Positions 50,240 through 60,616 of a DNA stretch of 64,000 nt are shown here, piece after piece. How positions within the stretch are numbered: the first letter of the stretch is position 1; each line of letters begins with the position of its first letter. The DNA is from Pezizomycotina sp. ARF18 (lineage: Eukaryota; Ascomycota). The notes beneath the pieces are model-generated. The model was given only the letters and a program-made list of their open reading frames with translations, made no database searches and had not been told where the DNA came from. The stretch spans positions 833,016 to 897,015 of the forward strand of contig AZLU01000001.1 in NCBI GenBank assembly GCA_002224055.1. The letters are read 5' to 3'. Both the position numbers and the translations under genes were made by a program.

Positions 50240-52189
50240 TTACGCTCACAAAAAAAAAAAAAAAAAAAAAAACTTAAACAAATACTACATAGCCGTGGCA
50301 GCCGTCGTAGGGTTAGAGTATATTCTGCTACCACGGAAAAAAAAATGCATTACGACGAAAAAGATTAATAGCATAAAACAAAACAAAAGCAAAACAAATA
50401 AGCAGTCTCGAAGGTTTCGATTTGAAACTTGAGACGCTTATTTGCCGCTACTTTAGCGCAGCTAAGTAGTTACATGATTTTGTTTGATATAAGCCGGAGT
50501 CGAACCATGAGGTAGTTGTACTGTGGAGACCACAGCACGCAGTGCGTATTACGGCTATGAGGCCGCAATGGCTGTTGTTGAGGAATGGCCTTTACTTCTG
50601 GCTATATAAACTAATGAGGCACCGGACCGGGACAGGCTCGCCCGAATCGGGTTGGTCACATGACACCTGATATTCCGACTTTTTTTTTCTCCGGACTTGT
50701 TCATAAATACAAAGTAGACTTTGGGCAAAGTAGTAATAGGTGATTATGTCGCTGCTGCACAGATTCTATTCTTAAAGCCACGAATATATTGTCAATGGTC
50801 ATCCTCGCCAGCATGGAGGGACAAAAGCTTAGGGATACAAGGCAGGATCCTTAGGGTCCCGAAAAAATGATATCAGTGAGGGAAATAATTATAATATTAT
50901 TATTGAAAATTAAAACTCATGCCTATAGCGTGAGAGAAGTCTCGGACCTTACTTACTTCGTAGGGTTCGAGACTGAGCGTCAGAGCGCATACAAAGTTGT
51001 GGTCTTCATCCATAGCAAAAGAAATAAAAGGAAAAGCAGAAAATGTTAAATGTTAAAGCAAAGATCTCAGTTCTAGAAGTTCTTATGGTGTTTCGTTAAT
51101 TTTCGGAAGTGCTTCATTCGAAAATGTCAACCTTCGAAAAACAAACAAAGCACGTCTTCGCCGCGGGACAAGCACGACATCAGGGTAGAGCTCCGCCGTA
51201 TATAAAAAGTCCCACAACGCAATCCCAAAAACACAACAATAGCAAGGATATAGCTGGTAGCCGCATTGCGATGTTCCTAGTTTTCCTAAACATCAGTCAA
51301 TAGCATTTATCAATGGTGTCGTCTGATGATCATTCTATAAGTATCGAAGATAATTCTCAATAGTATTCAATAACAGGCGCCCCGTTCATGGCTTACGACG
51401 TCTCAATGAACCGATGTTCCGTCTCAATAGCTGCAGTCTCGGGATAGCAAAAGCTTCCTCGCAAACGGGGGAAGAACGGACATTCCGTATGCAAGCCTTA
51501 ATATGCAGCGTTGGTAGGTCATGCATCCGATGCGCAGGTTACGAGACTAAGAAGGTCGAACAAAAGTAAGAGGGAATGCATTCACGGCGAATTTTAGGAA
51601 GTAGTTGAAAGGAAGAGCGCTCCGCTTTAAAACTACCATCAAAATAACACCGGGACGCAATCAACACCGTGGGGGTTCAGAATACCAGTTGTGTAAGGGC
51701 GTGAAGGCCTCGTCAATGAAAACCAGCCTTTCCATCAGACCTAGCTACTAGATAGACGAATGAAAATAGGGGCAACTGCATCTCAGATTGCCGCTCATGA
51801 TACCTCCAACAGAATGAAGTCAAATTATAGAAAGCAAGCCGGGAAACAAACTTTTCACTGGTTGGACAGTCAAATAGCATTGTTAAGAGAATATATAAGA
51901 ACCTCAAAAAAAAAAAAAAAATAAAAAAAAAATAGAATCCGGAACCATTAGCATACATGTATAATACATGGGTCTCGTTGCTTGTTCAGTGAGAATATAA
52001 CAAAAAAGCCTGTGGACCCTTATTTTGCAGATATAAGAAGAAGATTCGTCCGTATCCCAATAAACCAAAATGTAGATGGTATATATCCTTTTTTTTATAT
52101 TTTTTAAATTTTTTTTGAGATAGTTTTCCTTTTAGATTTTTATTAGTTTGGTTGTATATGTATATAGATGGCACGAACGAAGAGGACCG
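50240..52189. other. Intergenic region with hairpin cluster
   Basis: Begins with an A tract of about 22 bases (50,250-50,272), marking the end of the tract-poor repeat block. It includes the hairpin cluster described separately and a second A-rich tract near 51,906-51,931. No frame looks coding. Confidence 0.5.
50405..50535. other. Cluster of hairpins with a pol III B-box-like motif
   Basis: Within 130 bases there are three inverted repeats: GTCTC...GAGAC (50,405-50,435), CTACTTTAGC/GCTAAGTAG with a three-base loop (50,448-50,469), and the perfect CTGTGG/CCACAG stem (50,521-50,535). On the minus strand at 50,496-50,506 lies GGTTCGACTCC, an exact match to the tRNA-type B box. I could not fold a complete tRNA, so this could be a decayed tRNA-derived SINE, another structured RNA, or chance. 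Confidence 0.35.
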
Positions 52190-53236
52190 CTACTCAGACT
52201 TCACGCCGACACCGTCCTTTCCGTCTTTCGAGCTCGAACTTGCTCCTGTGGTCGTTGTGAAACCGCCCTTCAGGACACCTCGATGCCTCCTTTGCGATCC
52301 GCTGTTCTTCTCGACGACGAGGTTCTTGAGCCACTTGTTCTCCATCTCCAGCTGGTTGATACGTGACTCGAGGGTCGCGCACTTGGCCTCGAGCTCCTTG
52401 GGTGGCGTTCGAGTGCCTGCTCCCGCTGCTTCTTCTTATTCTGAAGCGGGCCGATGCGGCCGTGTTACGTCTCCGCTTGTCCTCCTCAGCGGCCATCCTC
52501 GATGCTTCCTCCATGTTGCCATCACCGTCATTCGATTTCAGCTGTTGCTGCGGGGTGAGTGTTGTTGAGGGCTTTGAGAGTGTGAAGGGACAGTCGGGTC
52601 TGCGGTGGTATTTGTGATTGCTGCTGATGAGATTGGTTGGCCTGGGGAAAGGATTGAAGTCATCGTTGAGAACAGGTAGGTAATCGAAGGAGAAGTCCGC
52701 TGCACGTAAGGGATAATTCTTGTTAGCCGAGGTTGGAGGAGGAAATAAATCAATAAATGAACGAATAGAATATATAAAAGTAAAATAAAATCGAACTAAA
52801 CGCCATCCGATACGAATTAAGATAAACAACGATAGCAATCGAAGTCATGGTTACAAAACGCAAAAATACACGGTGGTTCCTTGGCTATTTTATTTTATCC
52901 GCTTTTCTTTTTTCGCCCTTGAGCTGAACAAATCTCCGCAATAATAAATAAATCGAGAAGTTGCACCAACCGTTCATCAAGAAATCCAGATTCGACGACT
53001 CATCCTTGACGCTGCTACGTCCTCCCCTGGTCTAACGAGCTGTCATTGTTGTTTGTCTTGTCCATGTCGCCTGCCTTTTCAAAGTCGAAGAACTGTGCGG
53101 TCGCGAAGAGGGAGAGGTCGTCGTTGGCGATGTTTTCGTCAAATACTGCCTCCGGGCTCGACAACGATGGTTGATGGCGTTGAGATTAGCAATGTACTGA
53201 GAGACGTAGCACTCTGCTACGGCTCTGGTATGTCAT
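52190..53236 (-). CDS. bZIP transcription factor, MetR/CYS3-like
   Basis: A likely activator of sulfur-assimilation genes, by resemblance to Aspergillus MetR and Neurospora CYS3. Two exons (52971-53236, 52190-52699) encode about 258 residues. The N-terminal region has SQYIANLNAIN, then SPEAVFDENIANDDLSLFA and TAQFFDFEKAGDMDK, a pattern characteristic of this group. The C-terminal bZIP begins EEDKRRRNTAASARFRIKKK (basic region with the N-x7-R signature) and continues into a leucine zipper (KELEAKCATLESRINQLEME, then NKWLKNLV). The tail is Ser/Gly/Lys-rich and ends GVGVKSE. The start at 53,236 is tentative because the first 20 codons contain slips (near 53,195 and 53,167); others lie near 53,027, 52,440 and 52,412. 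A GA-rich plus strand (CT-rich sense strand) lies 200-300 bases upstream. Confidence 0.88.
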
Positions 53237-56186
53237 CGTTGTTGTGGTATGATGTTGTGGTTTTTGTCGTGGGAGGAGAGAGGAGAGATGGGGTCGGGGG
53301 TGGTTGAGAAAGGTCACAGCCTTTCGTTCGGAGAAATCCTTCGAGGTATTATTCGACTCGGTATTGTTAGGAATGAACTGGGCGTTTATGGAGTCCTGGA
53401 TTTCATGATTTTCGTTGTCGTTAGTTGGTGAAGGAACGAAATCTTGAAAGGAAGAAAAAGGAAGGAAGAGGAAAGAAAGAAAAGGAAAATTAAAATAAGG
53501 AGAGAAATAATGTGAAAGAAATACAGAGAGATGAAAAAAGGCAGTAGCCAACGCCAGCCAGCAGCCCAGTAGTAGAGAGGGTTATGAAAAGGCCCACCAC
53601 CCTCAATTCATACTGCGCAATGTAGGGTGAGTAGTAGGTTAAAGGGAAAAAGGAGGGGGAGAAACGATTGGGTGATTTTCTTCCTGTCGGCAACAGGAAG
53701 GGCGGAGACGGAAGAACTAGCAAAAATTTTAAACCACTTATTCAATATATAAACACAACCACCTTAAAAAGGTCTTTAATCCAATGGGTATATTCAGAAT
53801 GAATAGCAAAACGGGTAAGCTCCCGGGGGACTAATAGTTGTAAATAGACAAATATTGCAGGTCTAGAATTGATCGTGGAGTAGTCCGGATGTACGTAGAG
53901 CGGAGGGAGTGATGGGGGAAAGTTAAGAGAAAGAAAGTGTCCTTTGTGGTGATCGGAATAAAAGATGGAAAAAGAGTGAGTAATTGTAGTGGAGAGAAAG
54001 AAAAATCCTTTTTGCAGCAAAAAATTAAAAATAGAAGGAAGGACTTATAGCGGAGAGAGAGAATAAAAAAAAAAAATTTTTAATACTCTTAATTCTCTCT
54101 TCTCTTCTCCACAGTCTAACTTCCTGATCACTCCCAAAAACCATCCATCACCTCCACACGAAAAAAAAAAAAAAAAAATTCCTCTCGCTCAACTTTACAT
54201 AAAAGATTCTTCTAACAAAACGATAAGGGATCCCCCGGCTTGTCTTTCTGGCGGAGATCCTCCAGAGATTCAGTCGAAGTATAAGCAAGATGTATAACCG
54301 GTATATAAGCTGTGAAGGCTTCCATGTACTCTGTATAGACATTTTGCATAGATTATACATCTCAACCTCGTTCTATTCCTAACCCGATTCGGCATTTTCT
54401 CTTTTTTTTTTCAGAAGCTTTCCTTTACAAGGGGCCAATCAAGTGTCAGACCGCGGCCAGGCTGCAGAAGCCCGATTTTATCCTTTTTGATTCAGTGTAT
54501 TATAATCAAAGTGTCCTCTCTCTCAGCTACCGAAAGTTTGTGCTTTCTTTCCTTCGGACCCTCGTACCGGTGGCTTGCCATCGAGTTCTTTCTCTCTGCT
54601 ACTGGACCTCCGAGAGCTGCTTCATCAAACTAGCATTCTTCTACTGGGGCAGATGTCACTACTACTCCCCTTCTTGCCTTGACTCTCAATTTTTGTTTTT
54701 TAAAGTTATATTTCTCGATTGAACCAGGGAATCCTTCCCTCGGCGGTTGCGTACCTTCTAACCGAAGAGTGCAGGAATCCACTACAGCGATGTTTTTCTT
54801 CAGTTTACAGACTAGCCGCGAAGGGGCTAAAGCGATCGTGATATCGAAGCTATACCTCTTTTTTTTTTTTCTTTTTTTTTTTCTTCTCGACATTTGCTCG
54901 CGAGCTTGTTTGGAGTCTTGAGACTAACAACCTTCAAAATTTACTCCTTTCATTCGAACAAAGAATGAAGAGCAGCTGGGGCCTTTTTTTTATTACAATG
55001 TTTATTTTAATCATCTTCAACAGACCTCAGCTCAAGGGAACTCTACATGGAACCTTAGGTTCACGCTGGCAGCGAAGAAAACAAAGTGGAAAGGTCTCCT
55101 CCCAGCGCAGCTTTCTACAAGAAAAGCAACCCTACCCTGTCGCTTTACCGAAATGCATGGAAGCTCCGAAAGAAGAAACTGCCATTATAGAAAAAGATGC
55201 GACGGAAAAATTTTCTTATCGAGATTCGATAGTGAAGAAATAAAATAGAAAAAGAAGCTTAAATCGAATAGGCAGCTAAAGTAGGTTAGTTGGATTAGCT
55301 GACGAAAAGGACGAAAACTTCTGTTTTTATCGAGCACAATTAGGTTCCGATGTTCGCAACCGGTGGGGTTCTCTTTGAAGCTTTTTTTACCCCAGCCGGG
55401 CAAGAAACTTAAGATCTACTCGATATAAAGTTTAAAAAACCATATCTAGCTCCCCGTGGATTTTTGATTATCGGAGATCATCGGAAGAGCTATAGTCACC
55501 TGGGATAGAACATGGTTTTTCTCATATAACAGGAAATCTTCCCTAAGAAAAAACACCTCAACCAGTAAAAAAGAGCCTCGCAACTTTCATCAGTCGACTT
55601 TTAGCTGGTGGCTTGTTCATCTCTCCAAGGGCGTGGAAGTGTGTACCGTGTCGGTGTCGGTCAATGACGCTCATAGCACGGAAGAAACATCCTGAAATGT
55701 TCGCTCTGGCTCGCAATGTCTGTGTCAGATCTCACAGCCTTTAGTTACACGGCCTGACGACTCTGTGCATATCTGCGAACCACAACAGGTTTAATTGAGC
55801 ACATGGATTTGTAATGAAAGCCCACAAAGCAAAAAAAAAAAAAAAAAAAAAGATCGGCATGGCAAAAACCTCTTCTTGACATCATTGAAACTTGGCTACG
55901 AAAATAGAGATCCCAAAAAAGAGCGAGAGAACCACAATAAGAGCGAATAGCCCAAATTGCGCTTTCCTTGTACACCCTGAATATATATGCATCTGAAAAG
56001 CTAAACAATAGCCATTGTGGTGGAATCTACCTTCGAGAAAAAATCGAATACTTTCTCTATGTCACGTGAACAGGCGTCGTATCATGACGCTCTATAGATA
56101 TACGTGAAAACACCGTTGCTAATTCGATAACCCCGCAATTCATCCTACTCCTACACCACTCACAGCCTCTACTCCTCCCCTCCTCC
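53237..56186. other. Intergenic, no gene seen
   Basis: Upstream region of the bZIP gene, then AT-rich DNA with A tracts near 54,163-54,178 and 55,832-55,851. A 92-codon plus-strand frame (54,965-55,243) starts with a hydrophobic stretch but has no family match or context. The palindrome TCACGTGA lies near 56,065-56,072. No gene is called. Confidence 0.5.
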
Positions 56187-56623
56187 TCATCCTCCTCCGT
56201 GCCGGAAAACTAACATCAAACCCTCCACCTCCTCATCATCCCTCCTCAACCCTAAAAGCATACGTGCCCCCATCCACAAACCCGCATTATGCACCAGCAT
56301 ATTCTTATCCTTCATCTTTCCATAACTCACACCCTCAAACCAACACTTAAATCCGCGGATCCTTCGGTAATCCAGTATTATCGACGACGGAGACGAAGGG
56401 GTAGGTATAGAATTACTGATGGAGGACGCGTTGGATGTTAACATTGCGTGGAGTTGTTGTTTGACGGAAAGGAGGGAGGAGATTGTTGCGTGAAGACGAA
56501 GAGGGTTGTTGTGTGTGATTTGAAGAGGAGGAGATGGAGTCTTGTTTGGGGGAGGGCCTGTTTGGGGGGGGGGATGATGTTAGTAAAGGGTTGATTGAGG
56601 GGTGAGGTAGAGGGTGATACCAT
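56187..56623 (-). CDS. Small orphan protein, about 145 aa
   Basis: A compact intronless frame with coherent composition, unlike the surrounding DNA. It opens MVSPSTSPLNQPF, passes a proline-rich stretch, and continues RLHATISSLLSVKQQLHAML, then RRIRGFKCWFEGVSYGKMKD and NAGLWMGARMLLGLRRDDEE. The reading frame is joined across a C run (a G run on the plus strand, about 56,564-56,572) where one base appears miscounted; the part downstream of it is fully open. No domain, signal peptide or membrane span is recognised. Function unknown. Confidence 0.45.
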
Positions 56624-57825
56624 GATGGGTCGTATGTGGTGAAGCTCGATCGACCCTAGGATTAAAAGGAAGTCGCGTAGAAGGAGTTTAATTGGTAATG
56701 AAGCTAGGGTAGCTTAAGAGATCTGGGTGAGTTGTAGTCGGACCGGTTGAAGCTTTTTTTTTTTTTTTTTTTTTTTTGCTGTAAATGAGCGATTTGAGTT
56801 AGTATTTTTCCCTTTTCGCACTAAGGAAGTATGGGAGGAGCTATCGAAAATCTATATCGAGATTATTGGAATAAAGAAATTGCGTAGAAAATTCTCTCTA
56901 GCAGAGTCAATTGCTATCGCAAACCCACCTTCACCTAGCCAATTTTGCAACGCAGCACGGGCACCCAAAAGGAAGAAAGCGACGAAGCAGTGAAACGATA
57001 CCGGCGTGACGTTCAGAAAACTACTGCTTCTCCCTTGTTGGCATAGAAGAAATAGATTGAGTTTTTTCCGAAAGGCGGTATCGGTGGTCGGCGCTGGTGG
57101 TGATAGCGAAAGAAGGAAGAGTTTGGAGGTTTATTCTTTTTCTGTTGGATAACGGGTCGTGGGATTGATCTTCTTGCAGCATGGAAATTCTTAACTGGGC
57201 TGGAGTCACACAGGGGCTTGGCAAAAAGTCGTCCCTGCTACCTAATATCCACGGTCTATTCACGTCCTCGTCGGAGCAATTTTGTTATTGAAATATACTT
57301 AATATACTTAATATATATATATTAATATATTTGATATTATTAGTATATGAAACTAAAGTAAATATAATATCCGTCTGCTATCCGACTTTTATCTATCTGA
57401 GGAGGTTATCTAGAATCAGCTTTTAAGTGGCAATGCTTTGTGTCTCTACTTCATTCGCCTTCCTGTACCACAAAGCAACACATGGTTTGTTTGACAAGTA
57501 TTAAGAAGTATATATAATAGTATTTTAAAAAAGCGATAATGACAATAACGTCTTATATATATATTCAATTAAAATAATCCTAAGACAAGAGTGTGTTACT
57601 CCGGGGAGTTCTAGAACAGTAGCAATGGATATAAAAAGGCAAGGGCAACCAAACATACGATACTTCCCCTGGGACTAGTATCATACAAATGTTACCCAAC
57701 GAAACGTAGTTAAAATATACTAATAGTAAAAAAAATATTTTTTTATAAAAAAAAAAACAACCCTCGATTATCATGACGCTTTCTCCGGATCCGTCCACCA
57801 GGCGTTTCTAAGCCACCGGACAGTA
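56624..57825. other. Intergenic, no gene seen
   Basis: AT-rich, with a T tract at about 56,755-56,777 and a TA-rich stretch near 57,295-57,350. It lies between the upstream side of the orphan gene and the 3' end of the SH3BGR-like gene. Nothing coding is supported. Confidence 0.6.
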
Positions 57826-60616
57826 CTATTTATCCTCAGCCGCGGTCGTCGCGGCTGGTTTTTCAGCTTTCTCCTCCTTCGCCGGCGCGGGTTTAGACGA
57901 GGACCTCTTCTCCGCCGTTTTCCTGGCGGGCGACTCCGTCCTCGTCGCGCTGCTGCTGGTGCTCATCTTTGTCTCGGAGCAGGCGAACTCGTCCGCGAGC
58001 TCGCCTTCGCAGCCGCAGCGGTCCTACCCGCGGGCGACGCTGTCCTGGAGCTGACTTTCTTCGCGGAGCTCGAGCTCGTGAGGACTTGACCTTATCCGAG
58101 CTGCTAGTAGTCTTCGGTGTAGAGGACTTGGTCTTATCGAGGAGCTCGATTTAGGCTTTTCTTTGTCCTTGGAGCTAGAGGATTCTTTGGTCTTTGAACT
58201 CGATGATGTCTTTTCTTTATCTTTGTCGTCCTTCGAAGAGGAGGACTTGAGCTTATCAGAGCTCGTCTTGGAAGTGCTAGAGGAGGTTTTTGTCTTGGGT
58301 TTTGACGGGTCGTCCTTTGATGATGAAGATTTCGTGGCGCTGGTGCTAGTCCGGCTCGTCGGCGTCTTAGAAGAGCTGAGTAGTGTAGAAGACCTCGAAG
58401 ACGAAGAAGTCTTGGGCTTATCCGTAGAACTTGATGTCTTCGACGTAGAGCTAGACGGCTTATCTTTCGATGAGGAAGTCAAGCGTGGGCTGGAGCTGGA
58501 GGTAGTCGGCTTGGGTTTCGTCGGGTCCGTCTTAGAGCTCGACGATGACGATTTGACCTTAGAAGCGCTATCTGTCTTGGAAGCAGAGCTCGACGACGTC
58601 TTAAGCTTGGAGCTGCTCGACGTAGAGCTCGAAGTCTTCGTCTTGGAAGGATCGGAAGACTTGGTAGTACTACTCAGCGAGCCCTTAGGTTTGCTGGTAG
58701 AGGAAGATTCGGTCTTGGACTTCGAAAGGGAGCTCGAGGACGAAGGCTTAGTCTTTGACGAGGACAGGCTAGAAGAGGGAGTCTTAGTCGTGCTCTTAGT
58801 GACGGTCTTGGACGTCGAGGTCTTCGATGATGTCGGTTCCTTGCCGCTGCTAAGCCTAGATTTAGAGTCGACCTTGGAGGAAGACGTTTTGCTGCTGCTC
58901 GCAGACTTTGAGGACGCAATTTTGGAGCTGGAGGCGATTTTCGAAGTGGTCTTGCCTTTGTCAGTTGTCTTCTTGGGAGCAGCTTCGGCCTTGGTTTCCT
59001 TAGCAGTTTCTCGGCCTCCTTTTCAGCGTCCTCGGCCTTATCTTCTTCTGCTTCCCCAGCTTCCTCCTTCGGTTCAGCTTTGACAGCTTCTTCACCTGCT
59101 GCTTCCTTGCTCTCTTCTTTATCATTCTCCTTCTCTTCACTAGGCTCTGCAGCCTCAGCAGCAGGTTCCTCCTCAGCCTCTGCCGCTTCCTTGGTTTCGT
59201 CTTTGTCAGATTCCTCAACAGGTCCCTTTCCAGAAATGACAAGAGTTTCCTTCGATGGTTCCTCTCCTTCAGCTGGCTGCTCTTCTTTATCTTCTTCCTC
59301 CCCTTCCTCCTCCTTGTCGGATTCTTCGGCGGCAGACCCAGCAGCGGGTGTTTCAGCTTCTGAATGTTCGGCCGTTTCGGCCTCTTCGTCTTCCTCTTCG
59401 GTGGCCTTCTCGCTCGCAGCTGTGCTTGCAACCTTCGACGCGACTCTCGAATCCTCACCAGCTGTATCTTCGGCGTCAGATCGTTCGTCTTCGGAAGCTT
59501 CGGCCGCGGAAGCCTCAGCTGTGGTGGTTTCCGGCTGTGTTTCTTCTGCTTCGCTGGTTTCCTTGTGCTCATCTGCTGACGCTTCTTGAGTTACTTTGTC
59601 TTCTTCTTCAGCCTCTTCCTTGGTTTCTTCCTCAGCAGGCTTTTCTTCCACCTCAGCAGGCTTCTCTTCTTCCTTCTCGGCGGCTAACTCCTCTACTTCT
59701 TCCGGTTCCTCCTCGGCTTTAGCCTCCTCTTCTTTCTCTTCCTTATTTTCGGCACCATCGGTCACTGCAGCCTCCTCTTTAGCGGGCTCTTTTTCCTCTT
59801 TCGCCTCCTCTTCGTTCGGCACTTCTACCTCAACTTCCACCTTAGACTCTTCCGCCTCCGCGGGTTTCTCTTCTCCTTCTCCTCTTCTACTTCCCCCTTC
59901 TCTGGTTCCTTTTCCTCTGCCTTCGGCGGTTCTCCTTCTTCTCTTCTTCTGGAACCGCCTTCTTCTCCTCATCGCGCTTATTAAGCTCCTTCAGCTTTTC
60001 CAGGTCCTTAGCCGTCGTGGGGCTCGTGAACACCTTACTCTTCCTTTGAGCCGCAGCAGCAGCCTGCGCCGCGAGCCCGCTCATAGCGCTGGCAAGCGGT
60101 GAAGGCGCGCGCTTCGTCTCCGGTATCGTCGTCATCAGGCCCGCCGTGGCACCCGAAGTACCGCCGCCGGACGCGGATGCAGCGAGCGACGCCTTTTGTG
60201 CGGGTTGCGGCGGAGGCGGCGCGTCTTCGATTCCCAGGTGCATTTTCAGCTCGCCGTATTCGTTCAGCTCGGCGAGTTCGGCGTATGTCTATCCCGAAAT
60301 ATCCCCAACATTAGCAAAATCGCTTCCATATATCAAGCATGGGGAAAGGAGAAGGAAAGAGAATCAAAGGAAACATTGATTGGAAGGGAAAACATACACC
60401 CATAAACTTCTCATCTTTTATGATACCGGGCAACCTTTTCCCGTCCGAGCGCCGCCGCCACAGGCGCATCTTCTGCTCGTCGGAGCCCACGTCGACCCAC
60501 TCGAACGGTATCTTGTGGGCTTTCAGCATACCTTCCAGCCGCGCCGTCTCCGTTACCACCATTGAGGAGGAAGCCGCGAGGGAGGTGTACAGGTAGATCG
60601 TGTCGCGGTCTGACAT
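57826..60616 (-). CDS. SH3BGR-like thioredoxin-fold protein with acidic and Lys/Ser-rich tail
   Basis: About 893 residues in two exons (60398-60616, 57826-60288) with a 109-nt intron. Residues 1-92 form an SH3BGR/glutaredoxin-like domain (DTIYLYTSLAASSSMVVTE, WVDVGSDEQKMRLWRR, LPGIIKDEKFMG, TYAELAELNEYGELKMHLG). It has no CxxC, as usual for that family, so binding and not redox catalysis is likely. A Pro/Ala-rich linker follows. Then come about 300 residues of Glu/Ala/Lys-rich repeats, such as EEKPAEVEEKPAEEE. About 400 residues of Ser/Lys/Thr-rich repeats, such as TSSSTSKTSS, complete the protein to the end AATTAAEDK. The tail is surely disordered. Glu-rich tails are known in SH3BGR proteins; the Lys/Ser half is unusual. 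Frames slip near 59,950, 59,005 and 58,150. Long open frames on the opposite strand are codon-bias shadows. Confidence 0.8.

Larger units (their letters stand above)
42300..50240. repeat. Decayed repeat block, probably Ty1/copia-like LTR retrotransposon fossils
   Basis: About 8 kb without a credible gene. It differs from the rest of the window in having almost no A/T tract longer than about nine bases. It contains diverged internal duplications: a tandem pair at about 42,863-43,492 and two related segments at about 46,980-47,720 and 49,400-50,120. The two related segments hold plus-strand stretches that faintly resemble the end of reverse transcriptase and the RNase H region of Ty1/copia elements, so I infer fossils of that family. 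They are old, heavily broken with many disruptions, and no intact terminal repeats were recognised. The family call is tentative; the repeat nature is firmer. Confidence 0.5.

Noticed and set aside
58163-59083. 306-codon plus-strand frame rich in Leu/Glu/Asp/Val
   Set aside because: It is the antisense shadow of the Ser/Lys-rich tail of the SH3BGR-like gene. Its composition follows directly from the codons of the minus-strand repeats.
59080-60102. Ser/Ala-rich plus-strand frames of 150-170 codons
   Set aside because: Antisense shadows of the Glu-rich block of the same gene.
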